From: Phycisphaerae bacterium
GTDB lineage: Bacteria; Planctomycetota; Phycisphaerae; UBA1845; PWPN01
Length of the DNA stretch: 64,000 nt
Direction of reading: 5' to 3'
Assembly (NCBI GenBank): GCA_018003015.1
Contig: JAGNEZ010000009.1
Span: forward strand, 1 to 64,000
The stretch's first letter is position 1, and the number at the start of each line of letters is the position of its first letter. The notes under the pieces were generated by a model that saw only the letters and a list, made by a program, of their open reading frames with translations, was not told the DNA's origin and searched no databases. Position numbers and translations under genes: made by a program. Below are positions 25,441-34,565 of the stretch, piece after piece.

Positions 25441-26583
25441 ATGAATCGCAAATCGCAGTTCCCTCTTGTCGCCTTTATCGCCAGTCTGTGCATGATCGCG
25501 CCGGCTTCTGCTCAAACCAAACCGACCAGCCGACCGGCCGGCACGACGTCCGCCAACCGTCTGTTCCGCACGCCCAACGACGTCCACCGGCTCATCATGA
25601 ACGAGTTCCCCAACGGACTGACAATCGCCCTGCACAACGCCGGCGAGAAGAACAGGCTGAGCGGCCAATACACGTCCCCGGTCATCACGACCGACTTCCC
25701 TTTCAACGATCTCCTGGCGTCGTGGAACATCGATGTTCCCGCCCGCTCCGGGTTCTATGTCGAGATCCGCGTCGGCCGCGCGACCGGCGACTTCTGGACA
25801 CCGTTCTACTACCTGGGCGGCTGGGGCGATTTCACACCACCCGCGAAGAAGCTCTTCAATGACGACAACGGCCACATCGTGGTCGACTACTTCCAGTCCC
25901 TCAACACGTTCGACCGCATCCAAGGCCGGTTCTCCTGCGCGGGCGACACCGCCGCCCATGCCCCCATGCTGCGCCGACTCGCCTTCGCCTACAGCAACAC
26001 CCTGAACGACGCCAACCTGGCCGGCAGGTTCCGCACGACGATCGAACCCGGCCCCAAGGAGAAGTGGACCCGGCGGCTGCCGATCCCCTTCCGCAGTCAG
26101 AACTGGGAAAGCCCCGAGCTCCGCGGCGAGGTCTGCAGCCCCACGTCCGTCTCCATGGTTCTCGAGTATCGAGGCGTCAAGCGGCCGACGGCCGAGGTTT
26201 GCAGGACCCTCTACGACGCCGAGAACCGGATGTACGGCAACTGGTGGCGGGCGATCCAGGGCGCGTGGACGTACGGCGTGCCCGGCTATCTGGATCGCTT
26301 CGGCGACTGGAACGCGGTGAAGAAACGCATCGCCCAGGGCTGCCCGGTCATCGCCAGCACGCGGACCGAAAAGGGCCAACTCCGCCACGCACCCAACTAC
26401 GAATCGCTGGCCGGCCACCTCATCGTCATCACCGGATTCGACCCCGACGGCAGCGTGCTGATCAACGACCCGGCCAAGCGAACCCCCGAAACCGGCTTGT
26501 GCAGGTACCACCCCGACGACGTCGAGAAGATCTGGTTCGACCGCGGCGGCGTCGGATACGTCCTCCTGCCCCGGACCCAATGA
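25441..26583 (+). CDS. secreted C39-like cysteine peptidase family protein
   Basis: A signal peptide ends at ASAQ (residue 25) and is followed by a TKPTSRPAGTTS linker. Residues 40-205 form a beta-rich domain of unknown type. Residues 215-380 match the C39-like peptidase fold: C232 in RGEVCSPTSVSMVLEY, H326 in AGHLIVITGF and D343 in LINDPA, the Cys-His-Asp triad. It does not carry the ABC transporter part of bacteriocin-processing C39 proteins, so it is a stand-alone extracytoplasmic protease or peptide-binding relative. The ATG at 25441 follows the C1B gene. It ends before a hairpin shared with the convergent GH9 gene. Confidence 0.85.
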   Translation: MNRKSQFPLVAFIASLCMIAPASAQTKPTSRPAGTTSANRLFRTPNDVHRLIMNEFPNGLTIALHNAGEKNRLSGQYTSPVITTDFPFNDLLASWNIDVPARSGFYVEIRVGRATGDFWTPFYYLGGWGDFTPPAKKLFNDDNGHIVVDYFQSLNTFDRIQGRFSCAGDTAAHAPMLRRLAFAYSNTLNDANLAGRFRTTIEPGPKEKWTRRLPIPFRSQNWESPELRGEVCSPTSVSMVLEYRGVKRPTAEVCRTLYDAENRMYGNWWRAIQGAWTYGVPGYLDRFGDWNAVKKRIAQGCPVIASTRTEKGQLRHAPNYESLAGHLIVITGFDPDGSVLINDPAKRTPETGLCRYHPDDVEKIWFDRGGVGYVLLPRTQ

Positions 26584-26643
26584 CCAAAAACGAAGAAGCT
26601 CCAACAGACGGCAGGAAGATATCGACTGCCCTATGGCTCCTCG

Positions 26644-26667
26644 ACCGGTGGATCGCTAACCACCGGT
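26644..26667. terminator. hairpin between convergent genes
   Basis: An 8-bp perfect stem (ACCGGTGG at 26644-26651 and CCACCGGT at 26660-26667) with an 8-base loop lies between the ends of two convergent genes. No T-run follows on either side, so intrinsic termination is uncertain. Confidence 0.4.
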
Positions 26668-26726
26668 AATTCAACCCATGACCCAGGTCAACAAGGCGGT
26701 CGAGATGATCCACCGCACCTCCGGCG

Positions 26727-28391
26727 TTAGGGCCACAACTTCAACAGCAACAGCAGCGACACCGTCCCGTCGATGATCGGTTCATTGGTCGAAAAATCGG
26801 CGTAAACATCGTGATAGACGCCGATGTCAGACTGAAAGCGAGCGTAAACGTCCTGGCCGAAGTCCTCGAACTTGAGCCCGTCGTTGATATCCTTGTAGAC
26901 CGGCCCGTCGACTAGTCCGCCCACCGGAAGGATGTTCGCCAGCCGATAGAACAGGTGGTGCGGGTGGCAAGACGGGTTGCCTGTCTCCGGAACGCCAATG
27001 ACCATGGAGACTCCCCAGGGGTTGCGGCCAAAGATCCAGTCACGGGCCTCGGTGGCCAGCAAACGATAGGTGCTGTCGCCGGTCATCCGCTCATACAGCA
27101 CCGCCTGTGTGGCGAAAGCGACCACATCGTTGCACGAGCACCAAACCAGCGGCGTGCCCAGGCGATAGGGATTCCGCTCCGCGAGGCGACGGACCGACTC
27201 CAGCCCTGCCCGATAAAAGCCGGCCAGCTCCTTCCTCGCCGCTTCGTCCACGTGCGGATAGAGCCGCCAGTGGGCCAGATTGACGTAGGGAAACAACTCG
27301 TAGTGCCCGTGACGCGTCCCGCCCATGCCCGGATTGGGGCCGGCCCGACGGGCGTATCCAATCGCCTCCTCCAGGTACACCTTGTCCCGGGTGGCAATGT
27401 ACAGCTCCACCGCAGCCCATTCGAGATCGTCGCTGAAGGTGCTCTCCCCGTAGTAGTACGGGGCTTTGACTGGCACGGACATGGCGTTGCCCGGATACCT
27501 GCGGGCGAGTTCGTAAAGCGACTTGGCGGCCTTCAGGTCGCCGGCCAGAGCCATGGCCGCGGATGCCCGACCAGCCAGGCTGGCCTTGCCAGAGGAGCGA
27601 TTCCTGTACCTCGGACCCTCCGGCTTGCCGGTCGCAGGCCAGGCGGCTCGCGCGCCCCCTCGACCCCAGCCGTAGTCGGACTCGTCCTCATGCCACAGCT
27701 TGGCGGGCGGACCGTGGTCGCGGTCGTCGGCGATCTGAACATAGATCGTGTCCCGATCGGGGTGAATCCTGCGAACCAGCTCGGCTCCATGGTCCGCTTC
27801 CTCGCGCTCGCCCGCCAAATACAGGGCGGCCACACAGTAGGTGGTCGTGATCATGTGCTTGATCCGGTCGGCCGCATCGTGCCACCCCCCCACAAGATCG
27901 TGCTGGCGACCAGTAACCGTATCGATCGCGTCCCGCTGGTGACACTTCCGGCCAGTGACCGGGTTGTCCCCGCACCGCTGCAGACGCATGAAGGACAACA
28001 GTCTCCCAGGCACATCGGCGTACGCCTGCCGGCCAATCGTGAAGGGCAGTGACACCACACCGGCAAAGCGGATCTCGTAGCGACCTTCCTTGGCCAGCGG
28101 CGTGAAGTCGAGGCGGTAGTTGTGCCGGAACGGCCCCCACGCCCCCTGGTCGTCACCCAGCGGAGCCGAGAAATCCCCGACCGTGAAGCGGCCCTCCTGT
28201 GGCTCGTCGCTGGAAAGAATGGCGATTTTGGGTTCGTCGGGCAGATAACCGATCTGGCTCCCACGCACCCACACGCCCGCTTCGGATACGGGCTGCGAGG
28301 CGAGCGGGGGTGGCAGATCGGCGGCCCGGCCGCAGGCGGTAAGGGCCACAATAACCAATGACCCGATGTTCACGGCATGTCTTGCTGCCAT
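26727..28391 (-). CDS. glycoside hydrolase family 9 lipoprotein (endoglucanase-like)
   Basis: GH9 enzymes hydrolyse beta-glucans such as cellulose by inversion. The start at 28391 gives a lipoprotein signal ending at C20 (IVALTAC); the in-frame codon at 28445 lies upstream of the predicted transcription start. An N-terminal Ig-like domain (about 35-122) is followed by the (alpha/alpha)6 barrel. Catalytic landmarks are GGWHDAAD (168-175, aspartate base pair, usually GGWYDAGD), FGRNPWGVSMVIG, NPSCHPHH and FSTNEPIIDGTVSLLLLL with the acid glutamate. These are all recognisable but divergent, so the exact beta-glucan substrate is unknown. Length is 554 residues. Confidence 0.9.
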   Translation of the reverse strand: MAARHAVNIGSLVIVALTACGRAADLPPPLASQPVSEAGVWVRGSQIGYLPDEPKIAILSSDEPQEGRFTVGDFSAPLGDDQGAWGPFRHNYRLDFTPLAKEGRYEIRFAGVVSLPFTIGRQAYADVPGRLLSFMRLQRCGDNPVTGRKCHQRDAIDTVTGRQHDLVGGWHDAADRIKHMITTTYCVAALYLAGEREEADHGAELVRRIHPDRDTIYVQIADDRDHGPPAKLWHEDESDYGWGRGGARAAWPATGKPEGPRYRNRSSGKASLAGRASAAMALAGDLKAAKSLYELARRYPGNAMSVPVKAPYYYGESTFSDDLEWAAVELYIATRDKVYLEEAIGYARRAGPNPGMGGTRHGHYELFPYVNLAHWRLYPHVDEAARKELAGFYRAGLESVRRLAERNPYRLGTPLVWCSCNDVVAFATQAVLYERMTGDSTYRLLATEARDWIFGRNPWGVSMVIGVPETGNPSCHPHHLFYRLANILPVGGLVDGPVYKDINDGLKFEDFGQDVYARFQSDIGVYHDVYADFSTNEPIIDGTVSLLLLLKLWP

Positions 28392-28428
28392 AGGGCACCC
28401 GATCCATCCATGAGTGGAACCGTCCTCT

Positions 28429-28456
28429 ATCATATCATCAAGCACGGGCTTGTCAG
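28429..28456 (-). promoter_or_regulatory. candidate promoter of the GH9 gene
   Basis: CTGACA (28451-28456) and TATGAT (28429-28434) are separated by 16 bases on the minus strand; the predicted start near 28422 supports translation from 28391. Confidence 0.5.
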
Positions 28457-28598
28457 AGGGATGGCATAGTGGGATGATGACAAATCACATGCGCGGCCAG
28501 GAACGGTGCGAGGATCGGCCAGGATTCGGGGCATTCGCACGGTGGCGGAACCTGTGCGGGCCGGTCCGGCAGCCATTTCGGCCGGATGGGAGAATCAC

Positions 28599-29321
28599 AT
28601 GGACCGCAGAATGTTCCTCAAGAGCGTCCCCGCCTTCGCCGTGCTGGCCAGCCGAACATCCAGCTTCGGCGAGGAAACGGTCACTCCACCGGCGGTAGTG
28701 CCCGAGCTCAAGCCGATCACCCTGCCGAAACCCGAGAAGGAGGGGGGTAAGTCGGTGATGGCCGCCCTGTGGGAACGGAGGACCAACCGCAGCGTTAGCG
28801 ACAAACCGCTGCCTCCGCAAATGCTGTCCAATCTCCTGTGGGCAGCGTGGGGCGTGAACCGCGAAGGCGGAGCATCCCGACGGATCGGGCGAACGGCAGC
28901 GTCGGCAAGCAACGCGCAGGAGATTGACCTGTACGTCTTTCTGGCCGAAGGGGTCTACCTCTACGAAGCCCTACCCCATCGCCTGGCACCAGTCCTGGCC
29001 GGCGATCAACGAGAGAAGGTCGGTCGCCGTGGCCGCGGGGGCGCGGCCGCCAAGGCCCCGGTCAACCTGGTCTTCGTGGCCGACCTCGCCAAGTACAACC
29101 GCGGCACGCCCCAGGAACCAGGCCTGAAGGACCCTGAAATCCAGAAGTCGTACTACAACATCGCCGCCGGCCTCATCGCCGGAAACGTCTACCTCTTCGC
29201 CGCGTCGCAGGGTCTGGCCGCTTGGTTCCGTAACTGCAACAAGACTGGTCTGGCCACAGACCTCGGGCTGCGGCCGGAACAACGCGTGCTCTATGCCCAG
29301 ACCGTGGGCTATCCCGCGTAA
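28599..29321 (+). CDS. exported nitroreductase-family (SagB-like) flavoprotein
   Basis: The N-terminus MDRRMFLKSVPAFAVLAS resembles a twin-arginine signal. The mature protein has the nitroreductase fold: WERRTNRSVSDKPLPPQMLSNLLWAAWGVNR, SNAQEIDLYVFLAEGVYLYEALPHRL and a C-terminal AAGLIAGNVYLFAASQGLAAWFR helix, as in the SagB/ThcOx-like branch that binds FMN. The role may be oxidation or reduction of a small molecule in the periplasm; no partner for peptide oxidation is nearby. GGGAG precedes the ATG at 28599. The alpha/beta hydrolase gene follows after 61 bases. Confidence 0.85.
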   Translation: MDRRMFLKSVPAFAVLASRTSSFGEETVTPPAVVPELKPITLPKPEKEGGKSVMAALWERRTNRSVSDKPLPPQMLSNLLWAAWGVNREGGASRRIGRTAASASNAQEIDLYVFLAEGVYLYEALPHRLAPVLAGDQREKVGRRGRGGAAAKAPVNLVFVADLAKYNRGTPQEPGLKDPEIQKSYYNIAAGLIAGNVYLFAASQGLAAWFRNCNKTGLATDLGLRPEQRVLYAQTVGYPA

Positions 29322-29382
29322 GGCCCGGTCAGGGCAGGCTTCTCGATCGCGGAAGAAAGAACACACGACCGGAGGTCAATCC

Positions 29383-30501
29383 GTGAGCCGACAACTCACT
29401 TCCGTGGCTTGCTTCTTCACTTTGACCCTGTCTCTGACGGGACACCACGCCATGGCTGAAACACCTGAATCCAATGCATCAAGGTGGCTCAAGGGAGCAC
29501 CGCCGGTACCCGCATTCGAGGGACCCGCTTCGCTCCAGCAGTGGGAATCCAATCGCGCCGGCATACGCAGACAGATCTGGAACCTCCTCGGCAAGCTCCC
29601 GCCGCGCCCAAACCAGCCGGCCGTCGAGCGGCTCTCCCGCGAAGACCGCGGCGACTACGTCCTGGAGAAGTTCTCCTTCGACAACCAGGCGGGGGCAATT
29701 GTCCCCGGCTACCTGCTGCTGCCTAAGGCCAACCCGGGAAAGGCCCCTGGCATTCTGTACTGCCACTGGCACGGCGGCCACTACGACGTCGGCAAGGAGG
29801 AACTCTTCAGAACGAACGCCGTTCCCGTGCCGCCTGGACCCGCCCTGGCCAAGGCAGGCTTCGCGGTCGTCGCCATCGACGCCTACTGCTTTGGCGAACG
29901 AAACGGACAGGGGCCGGGCGGACCCGAGGAGAAAGGCGGCGGCGGCGAGATGACCGCCAGCAAGTTCAACCTCTGGGTCGGCCGGACCCTGTGGGGCATG
30001 ATGCTGCGCGACGATCTCATCGCCCTCGATTACCTCTGCTCGCGGCCGGAGGTAGACCCCACACGCATCGGAGTCACCGGCATCAGCATGGGGGCAACGC
30101 GCACCTGGTGGCTCATGGCCCTGGACGAACGCCTTAAGACCGGCGTCGCCGTGGCCTGCCTGACCCGATACCAGGACCTGATCGCAACCAGGGGACTCCC
30201 CTGCCATGGCATCTATTACTTCGTGCCCGGCCTGCTCAACCACTTCGACACCGAGGCCATCGTGGCTCTGGTCGCGCCACGCCCCCTGCTGTTCATGACC
30301 GGCGACCAGGACTTCGGATCGCCCGTCAACGGGATTCGCAGGATCGACAAGTCGGTGGCCCGCGTCTATGCCCTCTACGGAACCGAGGCCAGCAGCAGAT
30401 TTCGCAGCGTCATCTACCCCGGACTGGGCCATGTGTACACGCCCGAAATGTGGAAGGAGACCGTGGCCTGGCTTGGCAAGAACCTCGAAAACCGGTCGTG
30501 A
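29383..30501 (+). CDS. secreted alpha/beta hydrolase (acetyl xylan esterase/dienelactone hydrolase-like)
   Basis: The start is a GTG at 29383, chosen because GGAGG (29371-29375) lies seven bases upstream and because it opens a good signal peptide ending at HAMA. The earlier in-frame ATG at 29293 is inside the previous gene. The mature protein has an alpha/beta hydrolase fold: PGILYCHWHGGHYD, the nucleophile elbow GISMG in VTGISMGATRTWW, LLFMTGDQDFG and the histidine in YPGLGHVYTPEMW. The 372-residue family includes plant-polysaccharide esterases, which fits the neighbouring glycosidases; the substrate is not established. Confidence 0.87.
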   Translation: MSRQLTSVACFFTLTLSLTGHHAMAETPESNASRWLKGAPPVPAFEGPASLQQWESNRAGIRRQIWNLLGKLPPRPNQPAVERLSREDRGDYVLEKFSFDNQAGAIVPGYLLLPKANPGKAPGILYCHWHGGHYDVGKEELFRTNAVPVPPGPALAKAGFAVVAIDAYCFGERNGQGPGGPEEKGGGGEMTASKFNLWVGRTLWGMMLRDDLIALDYLCSRPEVDPTRIGVTGISMGATRTWWLMALDERLKTGVAVACLTRYQDLIATRGLPCHGIYYFVPGLLNHFDTEAIVALVAPRPLLFMTGDQDFGSPVNGIRRIDKSVARVYALYGTEASSRFRSVIYPGLGHVYTPEMWKETVAWLGKNLENRS

Positions 30502-30622
30502 TCCTGCCGCTCGCGGCCCACACAACCCAACTTGCCGCCTCCTCACCTCATTGACCAGGCCTTCGCTCCACAGCCCTCAGACCAGAAAATCCGACCCCGG
30601 GCCCCAACTTCCCCTTAGGGCT

Positions 30623-30652
30623 TTGCAGCACCCGCGTGGGTCGTGGTATACT
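30623..30652 (+). promoter_or_regulatory. candidate promoter of the second pseudopilin-like gene
   Basis: TTGCAG (30623-30628) and TATACT (30647-30652) are 18 bases apart, about 40 bases before the ATG at 30694. Confidence 0.5.
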
Positions 30653-30693
30653 CTATCCCAGGTCAGATCACGTCCTTGCGCTGGAGGCTTGTC

Positions 30694-31794
30694 ATGCGGT
30701 CAATCACCAGGGTCCCAATGTGCCGGTTCGTGCCCGGCTCGCGCGCGTTCACGCTGATCGAGGTTCTCGTGGTGGTGGCGATCATCGCCTTGCTGGTCGC
30801 GATTCTGCTACCATCCCTGGCGGAGGCCAGAAACCAGGCCCAGACCGCCAAATGCGCCGCCGGCCTGCGACAGGGCGTGACAGGAGCCATCCTGTACCAG
30901 ACAGAACAGAGAATGAGAAAGGAGCGATGGAGCACCAATTTCGGATGGGCCATCGCCTCCCTCCGCCAAAGCAAGGGCGAAACCGGCATCTTTCAATGCC
31001 CTGCCGATAACAACCCCACTCCTCTCCCCGCCCTCTTCGACCGCCAGTATTCGGATAGCGGCCGGACCGACTTCCACGGCGAGGTGGGTTCCGACGCAGT
31101 CTTCAACCGGGTATGGAACCTCGGTGGGGGCACCTACTCGCTGAACTACCAGGACATCGTCGACTTGGCCGGCTTCGGCTATGACGCCGATGCGGACGCC
31201 TACGACGCGCGGGTCGACATCACCGTTCCATCCATCGGCCAGAAGTACGCCCAAGGCATTGGCAGCAAGCCCAGCGCAGCCTGGACGCACGTCATGTACA
31301 CCTTCAAAGGCAAGCAGATCGGCGTGGACAGCTTCCCCGCCACCACTCTGCCGGTCCTGTGGATGAGCTTCGGGGCCAACGCCAGCGCCGGACTCATCGG
31401 AGTCAGGGGCTTGCCGATCCTCGCCATCGAGGCTGGTAAACCCGGCGTCTTCCCGGAAACCCTCGGCAACTTCAACGCCGACGTCCTTCCTCATGCGGTG
31501 CGCTTCCGGCACGGAGGCAGAAACACCCGCCCAGGCTTCGCCGGACAGGAATACATGAACGTGTCACCGGGCTCGTCTCGGTCCTCGTCGGTCATGCTTC
31601 CCCTCAACAGAATCGATGGCCGCTACGCGCCGCGATTGAAAGCCAACGCCGGCTTCCTCGACGGCCACGTCGAGGGAATGAGTTGGGGACGCTTGTTCAG
31701 CGATCCCGCCGCAGGCCATCCAGCCCCCAGGCAGCAGGCCTGGGTCGGACTTGGCCGCAAGAGCAACACCATTACCTTCGGACCACCGGAATGA
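30694..31794 (+). CDS. prepilin-type N-terminal domain protein (type II secretion pseudopilin-like)
   Basis: After a basic leader the protein has SRAFTLIEVLVVVAIIALLVAILLPSL, the prepilin peptidase site and stem, then LAEARNQAQTAKCAAGLRQ, as in the very abundant planctomycete pseudopilin-like proteins. The C-terminal region contains FRHGGRNTR and ANAGFLDGHVEGMSW, the H-x9-DG type ending common in that group. GGAGG six bases upstream selects the ATG at 30694. Length is 366 residues. Function is not firmly known; these proteins may form secretion pseudopili or surface layers. Confidence 0.9.
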   Translation: MRSITRVPMCRFVPGSRAFTLIEVLVVVAIIALLVAILLPSLAEARNQAQTAKCAAGLRQGVTGAILYQTEQRMRKERWSTNFGWAIASLRQSKGETGIFQCPADNNPTPLPALFDRQYSDSGRTDFHGEVGSDAVFNRVWNLGGGTYSLNYQDIVDLAGFGYDADADAYDARVDITVPSIGQKYAQGIGSKPSAAWTHVMYTFKGKQIGVDSFPATTLPVLWMSFGANASAGLIGVRGLPILAIEAGKPGVFPETLGNFNADVLPHAVRFRHGGRNTRPGFAGQEYMNVSPGSSRSSSVMLPLNRIDGRYAPRLKANAGFLDGHVEGMSWGRLFSDPAAGHPAPRQQAWVGLGRKSNTITFGPPE

Positions 31795-31927
31795 TGAATC
31801 GGGCCGAACGCGGTACTTCCGCCATCCCCCACCTGCCGACACAAGACAAACCAAACGGCGCCGACGTGCGACCGACGCCACCTTCACGGCTTTCACCCAG
31901 GGACTTCGCCCCTCATCCTCTGCCACC

Positions 31928-34207
31928 TCACCGAACCCGGGCCGCGCGGTCAAGCGGCAAGGTCTGCGTGGAACCGTCGCCGAACACCACTTTCACCGCC
32001 CGCGGGCAACCTCCCAGGTCGGTGAGAACATACTCGCCCTCGTCATACTGGACGCGGATGCTGTCGATTCCGAACCCCTGGCGACGGGCACGGTCGATGA
32101 ATACGTCCCCGTAGTGGTCGTAGATCCGGTTCCGCGCCTCGCTGGCGGCACCGTTGCCCCAGTCGTAAATGGTAAACGTGCCAATGCCAATACCGCCTGG
32201 CCCAGTCCGGCCGCCGTGGCCGTAGTTCTCCATCATGAAACCGTAATCTCGCGGCCCAAAGAACGGGTGAGCCTTCTCCCACTGCTCCTTCTGCTGCGGG
32301 TTCTCAGGGCAGTACATCATCACAAACGATGCCTTGAGCGCGGAAATGCCACGCTCGAAAAGACCGGACTCGCCGGTCTCGCGATAATAGTCCATGAACA
32401 GCTCGGCGTAGAGCGATTGACGCGAGTCGTTCCACTCGCCGTCGAAGTTCATCACCCCGAAGCCCCCTAAGGCCGGCACGTAAATGAACGGCGGCTGCCA
32501 GACCTGCTGGCACATGGACAGCTCGTCCAGCGTCCGCCGGCCCCAGGCCAGGTACTTCCCGTCGCCAGTGGCCCGGTAAACCGCCAGCAGGGCCTCCGCC
32601 GTCCAGAACATCGAGAAATTACACTGCTTGTACATGCCGTTGCGGGCGTACTTCCTGCCCACATGGTCGTCCCGACCGAACGCGCAGCAGGACCAGTAGG
32701 TCTCGAAATCCTCCCACCGACCGTCGGGAACGATCTCCACCAACAACGCATCCGCGGCCTTGATCGCCGCCTCGCGGAACCGCTCCTCGCGGCTGACGTC
32801 AGCCATCTTGAGCAGGAAGGTAACACTCATCGCCGTCTCGGGCGTGCGGAACATCACCGGCGACGGCTCCAGAGTCTCCGGGTTCAGCCAGCCAGGGAAG
32901 AAGCCCCGCTCGTCCTGGAGTCGCAGCAGCTTCTCCGCATACTTGCGGCAGAAGGTAACCAACTGCTCGTCCGGGGCAATCTCCTGGTGCCAGCGAAGCA
33001 TCAGCAGACAGGTCCAGCTCGCATCCAGCACATGGTACCAGGCATCCGAAATCCCGAGGTTTCGCGGGCTGCGATTCGAATTGCGCCAGGTGGCCTCAGA
33101 CCAGGGCCGCGGTCGGACCACCTCCTTGCCCTGCTCCTGGACCTTCTCGTTGGCGGTACCAATCACGGCCGGGAAAATGCCATCCTCCATCGGGGCGGCC
33201 AGGGCCAGGGCCTTGGTGAGTTCGGCCTTGGCTCTGAGGTCCTCGTCCACCGTTCGACGAGCCCACCGGGCCAGGCCACTCGCACTTCGCAGTGACGAAA
33301 ACCAGGCCTGGTTCCAGATGGACAGGAACTCCCGCTGATACCAGAGGCCAGGGTAGTTCGGCGACTGGCTGATGTTGACGATGAACTGCGGAGCACCAAC
33401 CTTGCGGCCGTTGAGCTCGAACTCCTGCCAGACCGCGTGGCCCCAGCGGTCGAAGGCCCAATCGTAAGTGTGCTTCACAAACACGTCCATCGGCACCGTA
33501 CCCGGCGCACCTTCCAGGTGCAGCGGGCGACCCCACCGCTTCCAGAGCAACCGCGCTGCCCGCTTCCAGGGATTCAGCGGCAGGTCGGCGTCCTGATACT
33601 CGGCCACGTAGAAGGCTAACTCTACCCGACCGGGCTTGAACACCATACCGGGCTTCTTGCGGAAACCAACGTGACCGGCCACCTCCGTGCAAACCATGCC
33701 CAGCGTGATCTCGTTCTTGACAGCGTCAAGGTCGAGAAACCAGGGGTCGTCCACAAGCCGGCCGACAAGATCAAGATCCGGTACCACGATCAGGACCGTC
33801 TGACCCTTGGTGACGATCGCGGCCGGGCTGCGGAAAACGTGCTGACCAGCCACAAAGCCGTCTTCCGGGGCCAGGTGCGGCAGCCAGTGAAAGTCGGGCG
33901 CAAACGAGGGCTGCAACACGACCGAAAGCTCATCCTGCGATGTCTCGGTAGTGAGATCCCATCGCAAGGAAACCCGCGTCCAGCCGGCCTCGGGAGCATC
34001 CCGCGTGATCGCAACCGCCGCCGGAACCTGGCCCGCCAACCGAGGAACGGCAAACTTGAAATGGGACGATCTCACCTCGGCAGCGCCGGAGTCGTCGACC
34101 AACTGAACCAGTTCAATCGCGGCTGTACGGCCGGAAAAGCACCCGACGGCCAGAAACGAGAAAACCACCACGCTGACCGGACGCGGAACGCTGCGATACA
34201 AAACCAT
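31928..34207 (-). CDS. large lipoprotein with six-hairpin glycosidase-like architecture
   Basis: The ATG at 34207 has GGGGAGG nine bases upstream and opens a lipoprotein signal (FLAVGC). The 759-residue mature protein has an N-terminal beta-sandwich-like region (to about residue 250), then repeated helical hairpins rich in Trp and Tyr (AWYHVLDASWTCLLMLRWH, QCNFSMFWTAEALLAVYRATGDGKYLAWGRRTLDEL, ESLFER-like turns) that suggest an (alpha/alpha)6 barrel. Candidate polar active-site regions are NFDGEWNDSRQSLYAELFMDYY and MMENYGHGG. I cannot assign a CAZy family. The longer frame from 34945 is antisense to the GH172 gene and is rejected. Confidence 0.78.
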   Translation of the reverse strand: MVLYRSVPRPVSVVVFSFLAVGCFSGRTAAIELVQLVDDSGAAEVRSSHFKFAVPRLAGQVPAAVAITRDAPEAGWTRVSLRWDLTTETSQDELSVVLQPSFAPDFHWLPHLAPEDGFVAGQHVFRSPAAIVTKGQTVLIVVPDLDLVGRLVDDPWFLDLDAVKNEITLGMVCTEVAGHVGFRKKPGMVFKPGRVELAFYVAEYQDADLPLNPWKRAARLLWKRWGRPLHLEGAPGTVPMDVFVKHTYDWAFDRWGHAVWQEFELNGRKVGAPQFIVNISQSPNYPGLWYQREFLSIWNQAWFSSLRSASGLARWARRTVDEDLRAKAELTKALALAAPMEDGIFPAVIGTANEKVQEQGKEVVRPRPWSEATWRNSNRSPRNLGISDAWYHVLDASWTCLLMLRWHQEIAPDEQLVTFCRKYAEKLLRLQDERGFFPGWLNPETLEPSPVMFRTPETAMSVTFLLKMADVSREERFREAAIKAADALLVEIVPDGRWEDFETYWSCCAFGRDDHVGRKYARNGMYKQCNFSMFWTAEALLAVYRATGDGKYLAWGRRTLDELSMCQQVWQPPFIYVPALGGFGVMNFDGEWNDSRQSLYAELFMDYYRETGESGLFERGISALKASFVMMYCPENPQQKEQWEKAHPFFGPRDYGFMMENYGHGGRTGPGGIGIGTFTIYDWGNGAASEARNRIYDHYGDVFIDRARRQGFGIDSIRVQYDEGEYVLTDLGGCPRAVKVVFGDGSTQTLPLDRAARVR

Positions 34208-34565
34208 GCGCGGAAACCTCCCCATCGGGTCAGTCAGAATCACAGCAGCCCATCCGGGCGGCAGAGCAGGCATTATAGGGCGACCTTCGCGGATCGCTAC
34301 CCTGCACCTGCGGCCCGACATGCAGGCGCCAACCACCAGGTACAAAGCTGCAAACAAACGAGAAACGCCCCTGACGGCCCTTTCCACGAGGTCAGGACGA
34401 TCCGCGATCTCCCCGTGGCCGGCCAACAGGCCCGACCCCACCGGCTCGCCCAGGGTGACATCCGCGGCAATCATGGTAACATAGAGTGATAGGCACGCGG
34501 CTCCGGGCCTTGGCGCTAGGCCGCGTCTCAACACCCCGGCGATGATCTTGAATGGAAGGGACACG
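34208..34565. other. divergent intergenic region with two candidate promoters
   Basis: For the minus-strand lipoprotein a perfect TATAAT lies at 34272-34277 with a poor -35. For the plus-strand GH172 gene GTGACA (34455-34460) is 16 bases from TAACAT (34477-34482). The rest shows no gene. Confidence 0.4.

Noticed and set aside
25282-26604. Open reading frame of 440 codons on the minus strand
   Set aside because: Antisense to the C39-like gene; the forward frame has signal peptide and catalytic triad while this one has none.
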